A stretch of DNA of 9,551 bases from Planctomycetota bacterium (GTDB lineage: Bacteria; Planctomycetota; Planctomycetia; Pirellulales; Pirellulaceae). The notes beneath the pieces were generated by a model. That model saw only the letters and a list, made by a program, of their open reading frames with translations. It was not told where the DNA came from and did not search any database. The stretch lies in assembly GCA_026692885.1 (NCBI GenBank), contig JAPLNJ010000433.1:1-9551 (forward strand). The letters run 5' to 3'. A program made the position numbers and the translations under genes. Below are positions 1 to 6,612 of the stretch, in pieces; position 1 is the first letter of the stretch, and each line of letters opens with the position of its first letter.

Positions 1-10
1 TGGTGAGATC

Positions 11-256
11 TGGTCCGGCTTTTGTTCCAGCTTGGCATGTCTGGTCCCCATCCGGGCTTGCCCCGGTGGAATTGGGTTTCGACCACTACGTCGGCAGACG
101 CTAGCCGTGCTGTCTTCCGCCGCCTCCCGCCCGCCGCCGGAGGCGGCGGGCGGGAGGCGGCGGAAGAAGTGAGGCGGTTGCGGACCCGTGGCGTAGTCCA
201 GAAACCTCGCTCCACCGGGGCAAGCCCGGATGGGGGCGGAACGAAAACAGGACCAT
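11..256. repeat. Long nested imperfect inverted repeat
   Basis: The sequence folds back on itself around base 140. An outer pair (about 11-28 with 239-256, imperfect, both containing TGGTCC and GTTCC on the matching strand) surrounds a perfect 25-bp pair (46-70 with 211-235). A partial pair follows (GGTTTC...CTACG near 75-90 with its complement near 191-207), then a perfect 26-bp core (113-138 with 142-167). A 17-nt stretch at 29-45 has no partner on the right side, so the arms differ by an indel. No coding sequence is convincing here, although frames stay open because the DNA is GC-rich. It may be a mobile miniature element, a REP-like palindrome, or the terminator region of a gene beyond the left edge. 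I did not recognise a transposase or target-site duplication. Confidence 0.8.
113..167. repeat. Perfect 26-bp GC-rich hairpin core
   Basis: Bases 113-138 and 142-167 are exact reverse complements around the 3-nt loop GGA. One arm is almost pure G and C with repeated GGCGG and GGGCGGGAGG runs, so the top strand at 142-163 could also form a G-quadruplex. A hairpin this stable would stall polymerase and could end transcription entering from the left, but there is no T tract, so an intrinsic terminator is only a guess. Confidence 0.85.
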
Positions 257-376
257 CCGCTTGACGCCCAACTCCGCAGTTTTGCGCGGTCCAGCCTCGG
301 AGTGTGTCGTCTACTATTCTTGCTCTTGTCGAGTCGGGTGCCGCGACCGGTTCGGCCGGGCAAGAAGGGAAACTCC

Positions 377-1372
377 ATGTCGATCGAATTCCGCTGCTCG
401 GGTTGCAGCAAACTGCTCCGTACGCCGGACGAGGCGGCTGGCAAGCGGGCCAAGTGCCCCGCTTGCGGCACAATCCTTGATGTACCTGTCGCCACACTGC
501 CAGAGCCCACACCGGATGCGGCGGGACCTGAGGGCGGGGGCCCGACCATGCCCTCGCCGTTCGCGGCCCCGTCGGCCAATCCTTTCGCCGATGCGACGGC
601 GGGCGCTCGTCCCGTGGGTGGCAGCGACTCGTCGACGGTCAATCCCTACGCTTCGCCAATCACCGTGATCGGCTCGCCGCCGTCGACCCCATTCGATACT
701 TCGCCACGCTCTGGGTTGCCCTGGGAATGCGATCCTAAATCGTTTTCCAGTTTTTGGCGAACCGTCAAACTGATCCTGTTCCATCCGAGTCAGGCCTTCC
801 TGCAGATGCGCCGCACAGGTTTGGGAGAGCCCCGCATCTTTGCGGTTTGCGGCGGCCTGATCGGCGGCCTGCTCACAGCCTGCTACAGCGCGGTGATCCA
901 ATTGACCCTGGTGGGCGCCATCAGCGGGCTGGGCGGCGCGGGCGGCCAGGATCGGGCAGCCCTTTCGGGCATGATTCTGATGCAAGTGGTGCTTGGCTTC
1001 ATGCAGGGCGTCCTGGGCGGGACGGTCGGCATGGTCCTTGGCGTCTTTATGGGAGGCGTCATTATTCACCTGCTGCTGCTGCTGTTCCAGGGCGCGAACT
1101 ACTCCCTTGAAACGACCCTGCGGGTGGTAGCCTATGTTGGCGGCGCTGCCGCGCTGCTCCAGGTCATTCCCGTCGCGGGGGCACTCGGGACCGTGATCGT
1201 GAGCCTGATCCACGAGATCATCGGCCTGAGCGTGGCGCACGAGACCACGAAAGGCAAGGCGGCCGCCGCTGTACTGCTGCCGCTGCTGGTCTGTTGCGGC
1301 CTGCTGGCGTTGCTGGTTGGGCTAGGCGTCTTCCTGATGGTCCAAGGCGCAGGGGGCCGCTGGAACGGATGA
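377..1372 (+). CDS. Zinc-ribbon plus YIP1-like multi-pass membrane protein
   Basis: A 331-aa protein of unknown specific function. Residues 5-31 form a four-cysteine zinc ribbon (C7, C10, C27, C30). Residues 40-125 are a low-complexity Pro/Ala/Ser/Gly linker with 'NPF' (68-70) and 'NPYASP' (89-94). From about 152 to 322 there are four or five hydrophobic segments (about 154-182, 198-238 which may be two, 250-285, 297-322) resembling the YIP1/DUF1282 membrane fold. I chose the ATG at 377 because AAGGGA lies 6 nt upstream and the zinc ribbon starts at once; an in-frame ATG at 230 would add 49 residues coming partly from the inverted repeat. The cytosolic ribbon joined to a membrane domain is a familiar planctomycete arrangement, and its role is unknown. 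It stands alone on the plus strand and converges on thiG. No promoter is clear upstream. Confidence 0.9.
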   Translation: MSIEFRCSGCSKLLRTPDEAAGKRAKCPACGTILDVPVATLPEPTPDAAGPEGGGPTMPSPFAAPSANPFADATAGARPVGGSDSSTVNPYASPITVIGSPPSTPFDTSPRSGLPWECDPKSFSSFWRTVKLILFHPSQAFLQMRRTGLGEPRIFAVCGGLIGGLLTACYSAVIQLTLVGAISGLGGAGGQDRAALSGMILMQVVLGFMQGVLGGTVGMVLGVFMGGVIIHLLLLLFQGANYSLETTLRVVAYVGGAAALLQVIPVAGALGTVIVSLIHEIIGLSVAHETTKGKAAAAVLLPLLVCCGLLALLVGLGVFLMVQGAGGRWNG

Positions 1373-1375
1373 CCC

Positions 1376-1395
1376 GTCAGACTGGAAAGCCTGAC
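1376..1395. terminator. Hairpin in the convergent gap, possible bidirectional terminator
   Basis: The 23-bp gap between the two converging stop codons is filled by GTCAG-ACTGGAAAGC-CTGAC. Read on the minus strand it forms an 8-bp stem with one G-U pair and a TTCC loop. On the plus strand it has one mismatch and a GGAA loop. There is no T tract on either side, so termination is inferred from position only. The same hairpin sequence recurs at 6810-6827 with one difference, so it may be an interspersed repeat reused as a transcript end. Confidence 0.4.
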
Positions 1396-2247
1396 CTACT
1401 TGAGGACGCCTTCCAGAGGGCTGCTGGCGGTGGCGTAGAGCCGGCGCGGAATGCGCCCGGAGAGATATGCCAAGCGGCCGGCCTCGACGCCGGCCCGCAT
1501 GGCTCGGGCCATGCCCAGCGGATCTCGAGCGTGGGCGATGGCCGTGTTCAGCAGGACCCCATCCACGCCCAACTCCAGCGCCTCGGCCACATCGCTGGCG
1601 GTGCCCACACCCGCATCGACGATGACCGGGTAGTCGGGGTCACCGTCTTTCAGATACTCCAGACAGATGCGGAGGTTGTTGGCGTTCAGGATGCCCTGGC
1701 CCGAACCGATGGGGCTGCCGGCCGGCATCACCGACACGGCACCCGCTTGCTTCAAGCGGCGCGCCGTCACGGGATCGTCCGTCGTGTAGCAGAGGACCTG
1801 AAACCCTTCGGCCACAAGTTTCTCTGTGGCTGCGACCGTCGCCACGGGATCCGGCAGCAACGTCTTCTTGTCGCCGAGCACCTCCAGCTTGACCCAATCC
1901 GCGCCGGGATTCTCCAAACCCAGCAGGAGCTCCCGACCCAAACGAGCCGTGCGAAGAGCGTCTTCGGCGGTGAAACAACCGGCCGTGTTCGGCAGCAGCG
2001 TGTAACGTTTCAGGTCCAAGTAGTCCAGAATGTTCCGGCCAGCGCTGTCCACCAGCCGCTCGCGGCGCACCGCCACGGTGACGCAGTCGGTGCCGGATAA
2101 CTCCAGCGCCTCACGCATGATCTCGTAGGTCGGGTACTTGCCGGTGCCCACGATCAAACGGCTGTGCAGCGTATGTCCGCCAATGCGAATGGTGTCGAGC
2201 GGCCGCGTCTGGTCTTCCGTCGGATTTGCCATCGTCGTTGGTTCCAT
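1396..2247 (-). CDS. thiG: Thiazole synthase ThiG
   Basis: Cytosolic (beta/alpha)8-barrel enzyme that makes the thiazole phosphate of thiamin from 1-deoxy-D-xylulose 5-phosphate, a glycine- or tyrosine-derived imine, and sulfur delivered as ThiS thiocarboxylate. The 283-aa product shows the family landmarks in order: [15 protein letters not shown] (30-44), PNTAGC (86-91), DWVKLEV with the predicted Schiff-base lysine K120, the phosphate-binding loop [13 protein letters not shown] (174-186), and [18 protein letters not shown] (210-227). Length is slightly above the usual 255-265 aa because of an N-terminal tail. The start at 2247 has no clear Shine-Dalgarno, and the ATG at 2232 (M6) is an alternative. 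It follows thiS by 52 nt in the same direction and is probably co-transcribed. No THI-box (TPP riboswitch) is visible upstream. Confidence 0.96.
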   Translation of the reverse strand: MEPTTMANPTEDQTRPLDTIRIGGHTLHSRLIVGTGKYPTYEIMREALELSGTDCVTVAVRRERLVDSAGRNILDYLDLKRYTLLPNTAGCFTAEDALRTARLGRELLLGLENPGADWVKLEVLGDKKTLLPDPVATVAATEKLVAEGFQVLCYTTDDPVTARRLKQAGAVSVMPAGSPIGSGQGILNANNLRICLEYLKDGDPDYPVIVDAGVGTASDVAEALELGVDGVLLNTAIAHARDPLGMARAMRAGVEAGRLAYLSGRIPRRLYATASSPLEGVLK

Positions 2248-2299
2248 TGCTAAAGTACCGGGGCGAGGGAGTTATGCTTCACCCGATCCGGTGGATGGA

Positions 2300-2500
2300 T
2301 CAGCCCCCGCCGACAAGCGTCACGATTTCCAGCCGATCGCCGTCGTGCAGGATCACGTCCGGGTGCCGCTGACGTGGCACGACGTCCAGGTTCACCTCGA
2401 CGGCCACGTTCCGGGCCTCCAGCTCCAACTGCTGCAGCAAGGCGGCGACCGTGGTCTGGGCCGCGAGGTCGTGCGGCTCTCCGTTCAGAAAGATTTTCAT
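2300..2500 (-). CDS. thiS: Sulfur carrier protein ThiS
   Basis: A 66-aa ubiquitin-like beta-grasp protein. It begins MKIFLNGEPHDL, has the central VAVEVNLDVVPR strand region (32-43), and ends LVGGG. In this family the C-terminal diglycine is adenylated (normally by ThiF) and converted to a thiocarboxylate that hands sulfur to ThiG. The length matches free-standing ThiS proteins. It starts only 6 nt after the stop of the upstream membrane-protein gene, with no strong ribosome site of its own, so translational coupling to that gene is likely. No thiF, thiO, thiH or thiE is present in the window, so activation and imine supply must be encoded elsewhere. Confidence 0.95.
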   Translation of the reverse strand: MKIFLNGEPHDLAAQTTVAALLQQLELEARNVAVEVNLDVVPRQRHPDVILHDGDRLEIVTLVGGG

Positions 2501-2506
2501 CAGCCG

Positions 2507-3076
2507 CTACTCGCGAATAGCCAGAGCGCGCGCTTTACCGGCGCCCAGCTTCTTGAGAGTCCCCGTCTGTGGCGTCGCCGTCTTGAACATGGTCGAGTTG
2601 AAGACCACGCCGTAGGCAGCGAAGTTTCCGGTGTTCGCATCCGCCACGTAAACGACGGAGCTCGCCGGCATGAGCACGTTGGCTCCGCGCCGAAAAGACG
2701 CCATTCCCGTGACCATCACGTAGTTGGGCTTCTTGCCTTGTTCCACGCCCAAATCAGCCAGCACGTTATACTTGAACTGCGCGACGAAGGCGGCCGCCTG
2801 CGGGCTAAGCACCCAACACTGCAGATCGCCCGTCAGGTAATCCAGCAGGAAGACGCCTTCCATTGTTTCGTCGAACATGCCCGTCGCCATCGCGAAGCTG
2901 TCACCGCTGTGGGATCCCGAAGCATGCAGCAGCGTCTCGGGCATCTGCAGGATGGGGGCCGGCTGCGAATGCACGCCCACCAAGGCACCCACCAGCATTC
3001 CCACGCCGACCAACAGTCCCATCGTCAAACCGAGGCTTAACATCAGAACAGGACGGTGAGCAAAGAACTTGGACAT
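2507..3076 (-). CDS. Membrane-anchored protein of unknown function with internal duplication
   Basis: A 189-aa protein I cannot name. Residues 8-36 form one long hydrophobic, Gly-rich segment (a signal anchor or uncleaved signal), placing the remaining 150 residues outside the cytoplasm. The soluble part contains two related halves. F61-AMATGM then LLDYLTGDLQCWVL (77-90) is matched by Y119-VMVTGM then VYVADANTGNFAAYGV (142-157). Each half has a [FY]xM[AV]TGM strand followed by a D-x-x-T-G-[DN]-[LF] turn, suggesting paired beta-hairpins as in propeller-like blades. No catalytic motif is apparent. The ATG at 3076 has a strong GAGGAG 8 nt upstream. It lies between rseP (71 nt upstream) and thiS (6 nt downstream), and a promoter-like site sits just before it. 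Its role in thiamin synthesis is unproven; it may simply share the transcript. Confidence 0.88.
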   Translation of the reverse strand: MSKFFAHRPVLMLSLGLTMGLLVGVGMLVGALVGVHSQPAPILQMPETLLHASGSHSGDSFAMATGMFDETMEGVFLLDYLTGDLQCWVLSPQAAAFVAQFKYNVLADLGVEQGKKPNYVMVTGMASFRRGANVLMPASSVVYVADANTGNFAAYGVVFNSTMFKTATPQTGTLKKLGAGKARALAIRE

Positions 3077-3084
3077 AGCGCGGT

Positions 3085-3090
3085 CTCCTC
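3085..3090 (-). promoter_or_regulatory. Shine-Dalgarno of the unknown membrane protein
   Basis: GAGGAG read on the minus strand, with 8 nt to the ATG at 3076. It is one of the two strongest ribosome sites in the window and fixes the start. Confidence 0.8.
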
Positions 3091-3118
3091 AACAGGTTCA
3101 GAAAATAGCTTGGGGATC

Positions 3119-3147
3119 ATTCTAGGATGCCCGAAACGGCGAAGCAA
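3119..3147 (-). promoter_or_regulatory. Predicted sigma70-type promoter internal to the leftward run
   Basis: On the minus strand TTGCTT (3147-3142) is followed after 17 bp by TAGAAT (3124-3119). The -10 matches 5 of 6 consensus positions and the -35 matches 3 of 6. It begins immediately after the rseP stop codon and would give a leader of about 35-40 nt before the unknown membrane protein, driving that gene with thiS and thiG separately from dxr-rseP. Its layout is nearly the same as the predicted dxr promoter. Inferred from sequence only. Confidence 0.45.
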
Positions 3148-5367
3148 CTAGTGCAGCAGATATCGATCAAAGTCGAAGTAGCAGACCAGGATCATCAGGC
3201 TCAGCAGGCACACGATGCCGATCAGGGTCAGCGTGATCTGTAGTTTTTCGTCCACCGGTTTTCCGCGGATCCCCTCCGCCGCCAAGAACACCATGTGGCC
3301 GCCGTCCAACGCCGGAATCGGCAGGAAATTCAGCACGGCCAGGTTCGCGCTCAGCCACGTCAGGAACAGCAGTAAGTTCGGGACGCCGTGGGAAGCCTCC
3401 GAGACGGCCGCCCCAATAATCGCGCCCGGGCCACCCAAGTTGCCGATGGGGATTTCTTTGGTGAGGAGCCGCTTGAGCACGCCCAACACCTCGAACGATC
3501 GGACTTTCGTCTCGCGCAACCCCAAGCGAAGCGCTTCGCTCCAGGACTGCACCGTCCGCACCTGGGTCAGGCGCTGGAACGCCAAGCCCCGCGAGGCCTC
3601 GTACCACTGGTCCGCATCGACCGGCGTGACGGTGACCGTCGAGTCTTCGTCCCCGCGGCGATAGGTCAGTTTCACGTCCATCTTCGGCAAGGCGTATTGC
3701 AGGCCACTTTGGAAAGCCGGCCAATTCGTCAGCTCGTCGTCCAAGGCTATGGATTGGAAATACGACTTGGGAAACAACTCCGCCAGCTTGTTGTCCGAGC
3801 CTTTCTCGAGCGGAAGCACCTGAGCCTTGATGAGTTGGTCTCCCGGACGCAGCCCGGCCCGCGCCGCAGGACTGCCGGGTTCCACCGCTTGCACGACGTT
3901 CTGCACAGCGACGGCCACGCCCAGTGACTCCAGGCCGAGCCACGAACCAGGGCCGATGGTGTCTTCATACGTCGACGGCGGTTGAGGCGTCACCAGCAAG
4001 AGTATCGGAACCTGTTGATCCTTGCGCTCGACGCGAATCTCGATCTCTTGACCGACCAACGGCAGCAATCGCTGCGCCAGCGTCAGCGGGTCGCCCACCG
4101 CTTGACCGTTTACGGACACGAGCACGTCGCCCACACGAAAACCGGCTCGATCGGCGGGCGCACCACGGCGCACGCCCATCACCGGTCCGATCTTCAGCGC
4201 CAGTCCCAGCACGCGTTTCGGGGTGGGCGGCAGGCTGACGTCGAAGCGTTCCGCAGCGGCCGGCGTGTGGGTCTTGTCCACCGGCGTAGGAAGACGCTGG
4301 ATGGTCAGGGTGATGGGTTCGGTCAAGCGTTGGGCCAAGACGGCTTCCAGCTGGTAGCTGAGGATCGCGTCGAGGGTCGCGTCGCGAGGCAGTTCCACAC
4401 CGTCGACGGCCACGATCTCGTCGTCGGCTTGCAGCTTCCGATAGCCGGCACTGCGGTAACGCGAATCCCCTTCCGGCGCCAGGTGCACCAGTTTGGTAGT
4501 GTTCGGAGGGCGGACGCCCAAGGTGGCCGGTCGCTCGACGTCCTTCACGTTCTTGAAACGTCCGGTCGGTCGCAGGCTGTCCCATTCCGGTTCTGCTTGC
4601 CCCCGGCGCCGGATCAGCAGGTCTAAGTCCTGATCGGGGCCGTTGAGCATGATGTTCGACATCAGATCCTTGTCGAACCGTAGGCCCTCATCCTCATGGC
4701 CTTCCCGGCCAATCTGAATGATCTTGTCTCCGGCGCTCAGACCAAGGACCCAAGCCGGATCGCCCGCCGCGGTACCGCCGACGATGCAGGGCACGTAACT
4801 GATGCCGGACCGGTAAGCGATGGCCGCGAAAATCACGGCAAATAGCAGGTTCATGATCACGCCGGCGGAAATGATAGTCATCCGCTGCCAGACCGGCTTG
4901 GCAGGATAACTACGCGGGTCCAAGACGTGCTTCCGGGTCTCAGAACTCGCATCGCCGCTGGCGGCGGAACCCGCCACGTTGGTGACCAGTGGGCCATCGG
5001 CCGCGGTCGACCCCTCGGCGGGCGGACTGGGCAACTTGATGCGTTCATTCTCGCGGGCTTGGCCGGCAGGATTGTCGTCCTGCCCCAACATCTTCACGTA
5101 CCCGCCCAGCGGCAAGACACCCATGCCGTACTCGGTTTCGCCCCACCGGAATCGGCACAAGGCCGAAGGTAGTACCAACCGGCCGAACTTCAAGGGGATA
5201 TCGAAGCCGATGTAGAATTTCTCGACTTTCACCCCGCAGGCTTTGGCGGCCAGGAAGTGTCCCAGTTCATGCACAAAAATCAACAGGCCCACGGCGATCA
5301 GGCCTTGGATAATCGTCCAGGCCTTCGGCAGGATACTGCTGAGGTCCGCAATCAAGCACCAATCCAC
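3148..5367 (-). CDS. rseP: Site-2 intramembrane zinc protease RseP with four PDZ-like repeats
   Basis: Polytopic inner-membrane protease of the RseP/RasP (S2P, M50) family, which cleaves membrane-spanning regulators such as anti-sigma factors and remnant signal peptides. Numbered from the GTG at 5367, the 739-aa product has HELGH at 33-37 in the first membrane helix (zinc and catalytic Glu), MGVLPLGGYVKMLGQ (82-96), a second helix (163-185), and NFLPIPALDGGH (680-691) with the third zinc-ligand region LDG in the third helix. A last helix lies near 711-731. Between helices two and three are four PDZ-like repeats, around 190-255, 283-360, 390-460 and 484-560; E. coli RseP (450 aa) has two. An Ala/Ser/Pro-rich insert (about 100-158) follows the membrane-reentrant loop. 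The start was chosen on AAGGAG 8 nt upstream; a TTG at 5355 overlapping the dxr stop is the alternative. The dxr-rseP order is common in bacteria. Confidence 0.93.
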   Translation of the reverse strand: MDWCLIADLSSILPKAWTIIQGLIAVGLLIFVHELGHFLAAKACGVKVEKFYIGFDIPLKFGRLVLPSALCRFRWGETEYGMGVLPLGGYVKMLGQDDNPAGQARENERIKLPSPPAEGSTAADGPLVTNVAGSAASGDASSETRKHVLDPRSYPAKPVWQRMTIISAGVIMNLLFAVIFAAIAYRSGISYVPCIVGGTAAGDPAWVLGLSAGDKIIQIGREGHEDEGLRFDKDLMSNIMLNGPDQDLDLLIRRRGQAEPEWDSLRPTGRFKNVKDVERPATLGVRPPNTTKLVHLAPEGDSRYRSAGYRKLQADDEIVAVDGVELPRDATLDAILSYQLEAVLAQRLTEPITLTIQRLPTPVDKTHTPAAAERFDVSLPPTPKRVLGLALKIGPVMGVRRGAPADRAGFRVGDVLVSVNGQAVGDPLTLAQRLLPLVGQEIEIRVERKDQQVPILLLVTPQPPSTYEDTIGPGSWLGLESLGVAVAVQNVVQAVEPGSPAARAGLRPGDQLIKAQVLPLEKGSDNKLAELFPKSYFQSIALDDELTNWPAFQSGLQYALPKMDVKLTYRRGDEDSTVTVTPVDADQWYEASRGLAFQRLTQVRTVQSWSEALRLGLRETKVRSFEVLGVLKRLLTKEIPIGNLGGPGAIIGAAVSEASHGVPNLLLFLTWLSANLAVLNFLPIPALDGGHMVFLAAEGIRGKPVDEKLQITLTLIGIVCLLSLMILVCYFDFDRYLLH

Positions 5368-6521
5368 TTGTCCATCTCCTTCCGCGCCCAGGCGTCGAGT
5401 TCCAGCAGTTGCTCCAGCGAAGGGCTCGGGTCGTAATTGTGATGTTCCAGGACTGCCCGGCAAGCGGGCACAATTTCTGTAAACCGCATTCTCGCTTCGA
5501 GAAACCGGGCGACGGCCGCCTCGTTCGAGGCGTTCAGAACCGCACCCGCCGTCCCCCCACGCCGCGCCACCTCATAACCCAATCCCAACGCTGGGAAGCG
5601 GTCCAGGTCCGGCGGTTGGAACTCCAGCGACCAACGGGAGGTGAAGTCCAGTTTGGCCGCGGGACACTCCCACCGTTGCGGATACGTGAGGGCGTATTGG
5701 ATAGGCAATTTCATGTCCGGCGGACTCAGCTGCGCCAACACGGATCCGTCGCGAAATTCTACCAAGGAGTGAACGATCGATTGGGGATGCACCACCACCT
5801 CGATCTGCTCCGCCTGCAGGCCAAATAGCCAGCGTGCCTCGATGATCTCCAAGGCTTTATTCATCATCGTGGCCGAGTCGATGGTGATCTTCGGGCCCAT
5901 CTCCCAGGTCGGATGCGCCAGAGCCTCCTCCCGCGTGACGTGCTCCAACTGCTCCCGCGTGTGTTCCCGAAACGGCCCGCCGCTGGCCGTCAGGATGATT
6001 CGTTTCAGGTCCTCTCGCCGACCGGCCTGCAGGGCCTGAAACACGGCGCTGTGCTCGCTGTCCACGGGCAGGATCGTGGCGCCGCAGGCATTGGCCCGCT
6101 GCATGACCAAAGGACCTGCCATGACCAGCGTTTCTTTATTCGCCAAAGCCAAAGTCTTGCCGGCTTCAAGGGCGGCCCAGGCTCCCCGCAATCCGGCGCT
6201 ACCGACAATGGCTGCCACCACCACGTCGACGTCCGGGTGGGACGCCAGTCGCTCCACGCCGTCTGCCCCCACCAGCAGTTCCGTCTCCGCCGGCAGGCCG
6301 CTCCAGTCGAACTGACGGGCGGCTGGCCCATCCGTCGCCACGGCCCAACGCGGACGAACAGCCTGCGTCTGGACCAACAGACGTTCAAAACTGCGATGTG
6401 CCGTCAGCCCCAACACCCGCAATCTTTTCCCCGCTGCCGCCGCAACCTCCAACGTGCTGCAACCGATGCTTCCCGTCGAGCCGAGGATCACGATGTTGCG
6501 AACGTCGTCGTGGGAGGTCAT
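5352..6521 (-). CDS. dxr: 1-deoxy-D-xylulose 5-phosphate reductoisomerase
   Basis: Cytosolic NADPH- and metal-dependent enzyme of the MEP pathway, converting DXP to 2-C-methyl-D-erythritol 4-phosphate for isoprenoids. The 389-aa length is normal. Visible landmarks are the NADPH loop GSTGSIG (14-20), LANKETLVMAG (126-136), the metal site PVDSEH (D154, E156), TASGGPFRE (178-186), the flexible catalytic loop HPTWEMGPKITIDSATMMNK (203-222), the third metal ligand E225 in ALEIIEARWLF, and VHPQSIVHS (244-252). Every expected catalytic residue is present. The ATG at 6521 lacks a Shine-Dalgarno, which is not unusual in planctomycetes. It is the first gene of the leftward run, and its last 16 nt overlap the rseP start, so the two are translationally coupled. 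A promoter-like site lies about 60-88 nt upstream. Confidence 0.97.
   Translation of the reverse strand: MTSHDDVRNIVILGSTGSIGCSTLEVAAAAGKRLRVLGLTAHRSFERLLVQTQAVRPRWAVATDGPAARQFDWSGLPAETELLVGADGVERLASHPDVDVVVAAIVGSAGLRGAWAALEAGKTLALANKETLVMAGPLVMQRANACGATILPVDSEHSAVFQALQAGRREDLKRIILTASGGPFREHTREQLEHVTREEALAHPTWEMGPKITIDSATMMNKALEIIEARWLFGLQAEQIEVVVHPQSIVHSLVEFRDGSVLAQLSPPDMKLPIQYALTYPQRWECPAAKLDFTSRWSLEFQPPDLDRFPALGLGYEVARRGGTAGAVLNASNEAAVARFLEARMRFTEIVPACRAVLEHHNYDPSPSLEQLLELDAWARKEMDKWIGA
5376..5381 (-). promoter_or_regulatory. Shine-Dalgarno inside dxr that sets the rseP start
   Basis: AAGGAG on the minus strand lies within the last codons of dxr, 8 nt before the GTG at 5367. It favours that GTG over the upstream in-frame ATG at 5463 (32 codons earlier, deep inside dxr) and over the TTG at 5355. 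Confidence 0.75.
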
Positions 6522-6580
6522 GCGATTCGATGATGAATGAATTAACGCTAGGCCCGCTATGGACTTCCGATAGGCAACGC

Positions 6581-6609
6581 ATTCTAGAGCCGGACTTCTC
6601 TGGGGGCAA
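6581..6609 (-). promoter_or_regulatory. Predicted sigma70-type promoter of dxr
   Basis: On the minus strand TTGCCC (6609-6604), a 17-bp spacer and TAGAAT (6586-6581) give a predicted leader of about 50 nt before the dxr ATG. The -10 matches 5 of 6 consensus positions and the -35 matches 3 of 6. The -35 lies inside the GGGGCAAGCCGG motif and abuts the heptamer array. Inferred from sequence only. Confidence 0.45.
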
Positions 6610-6612
6610 GCC

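Noticed and set aside
230..376. N-terminal extension of the zinc-ribbon protein from the ATG at 230
   Set aside because: The extra 49 residues come partly from the inverted repeat, lack a ribosome site, and precede a normal ribbon start at 377 that has AAGGGA 6 nt upstream.
2248..2299. Possible TPP riboswitch or attenuator before thiG
   Set aside because: The 52-nt gap is too short and has no CTGAGA or THI-box core. The sequence upstream of thiS and of the unknown gene also lacks it.
2138..3040. 300-codon plus-strand frame across thiG, thiS and the unknown gene
   Set aside because: It covers three minus-strand genes with conserved motifs or strong ribosome sites and gives a His/Arg/Gln-rich composition typical of shadow frames.
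5368..5463. Upstream ATG start for rseP at 5463
   Set aside because: It would put 32 unconserved residues inside dxr before the first membrane helix. The GTG at 5367 has AAGGAG at 8 nt and gives a normal N terminus.
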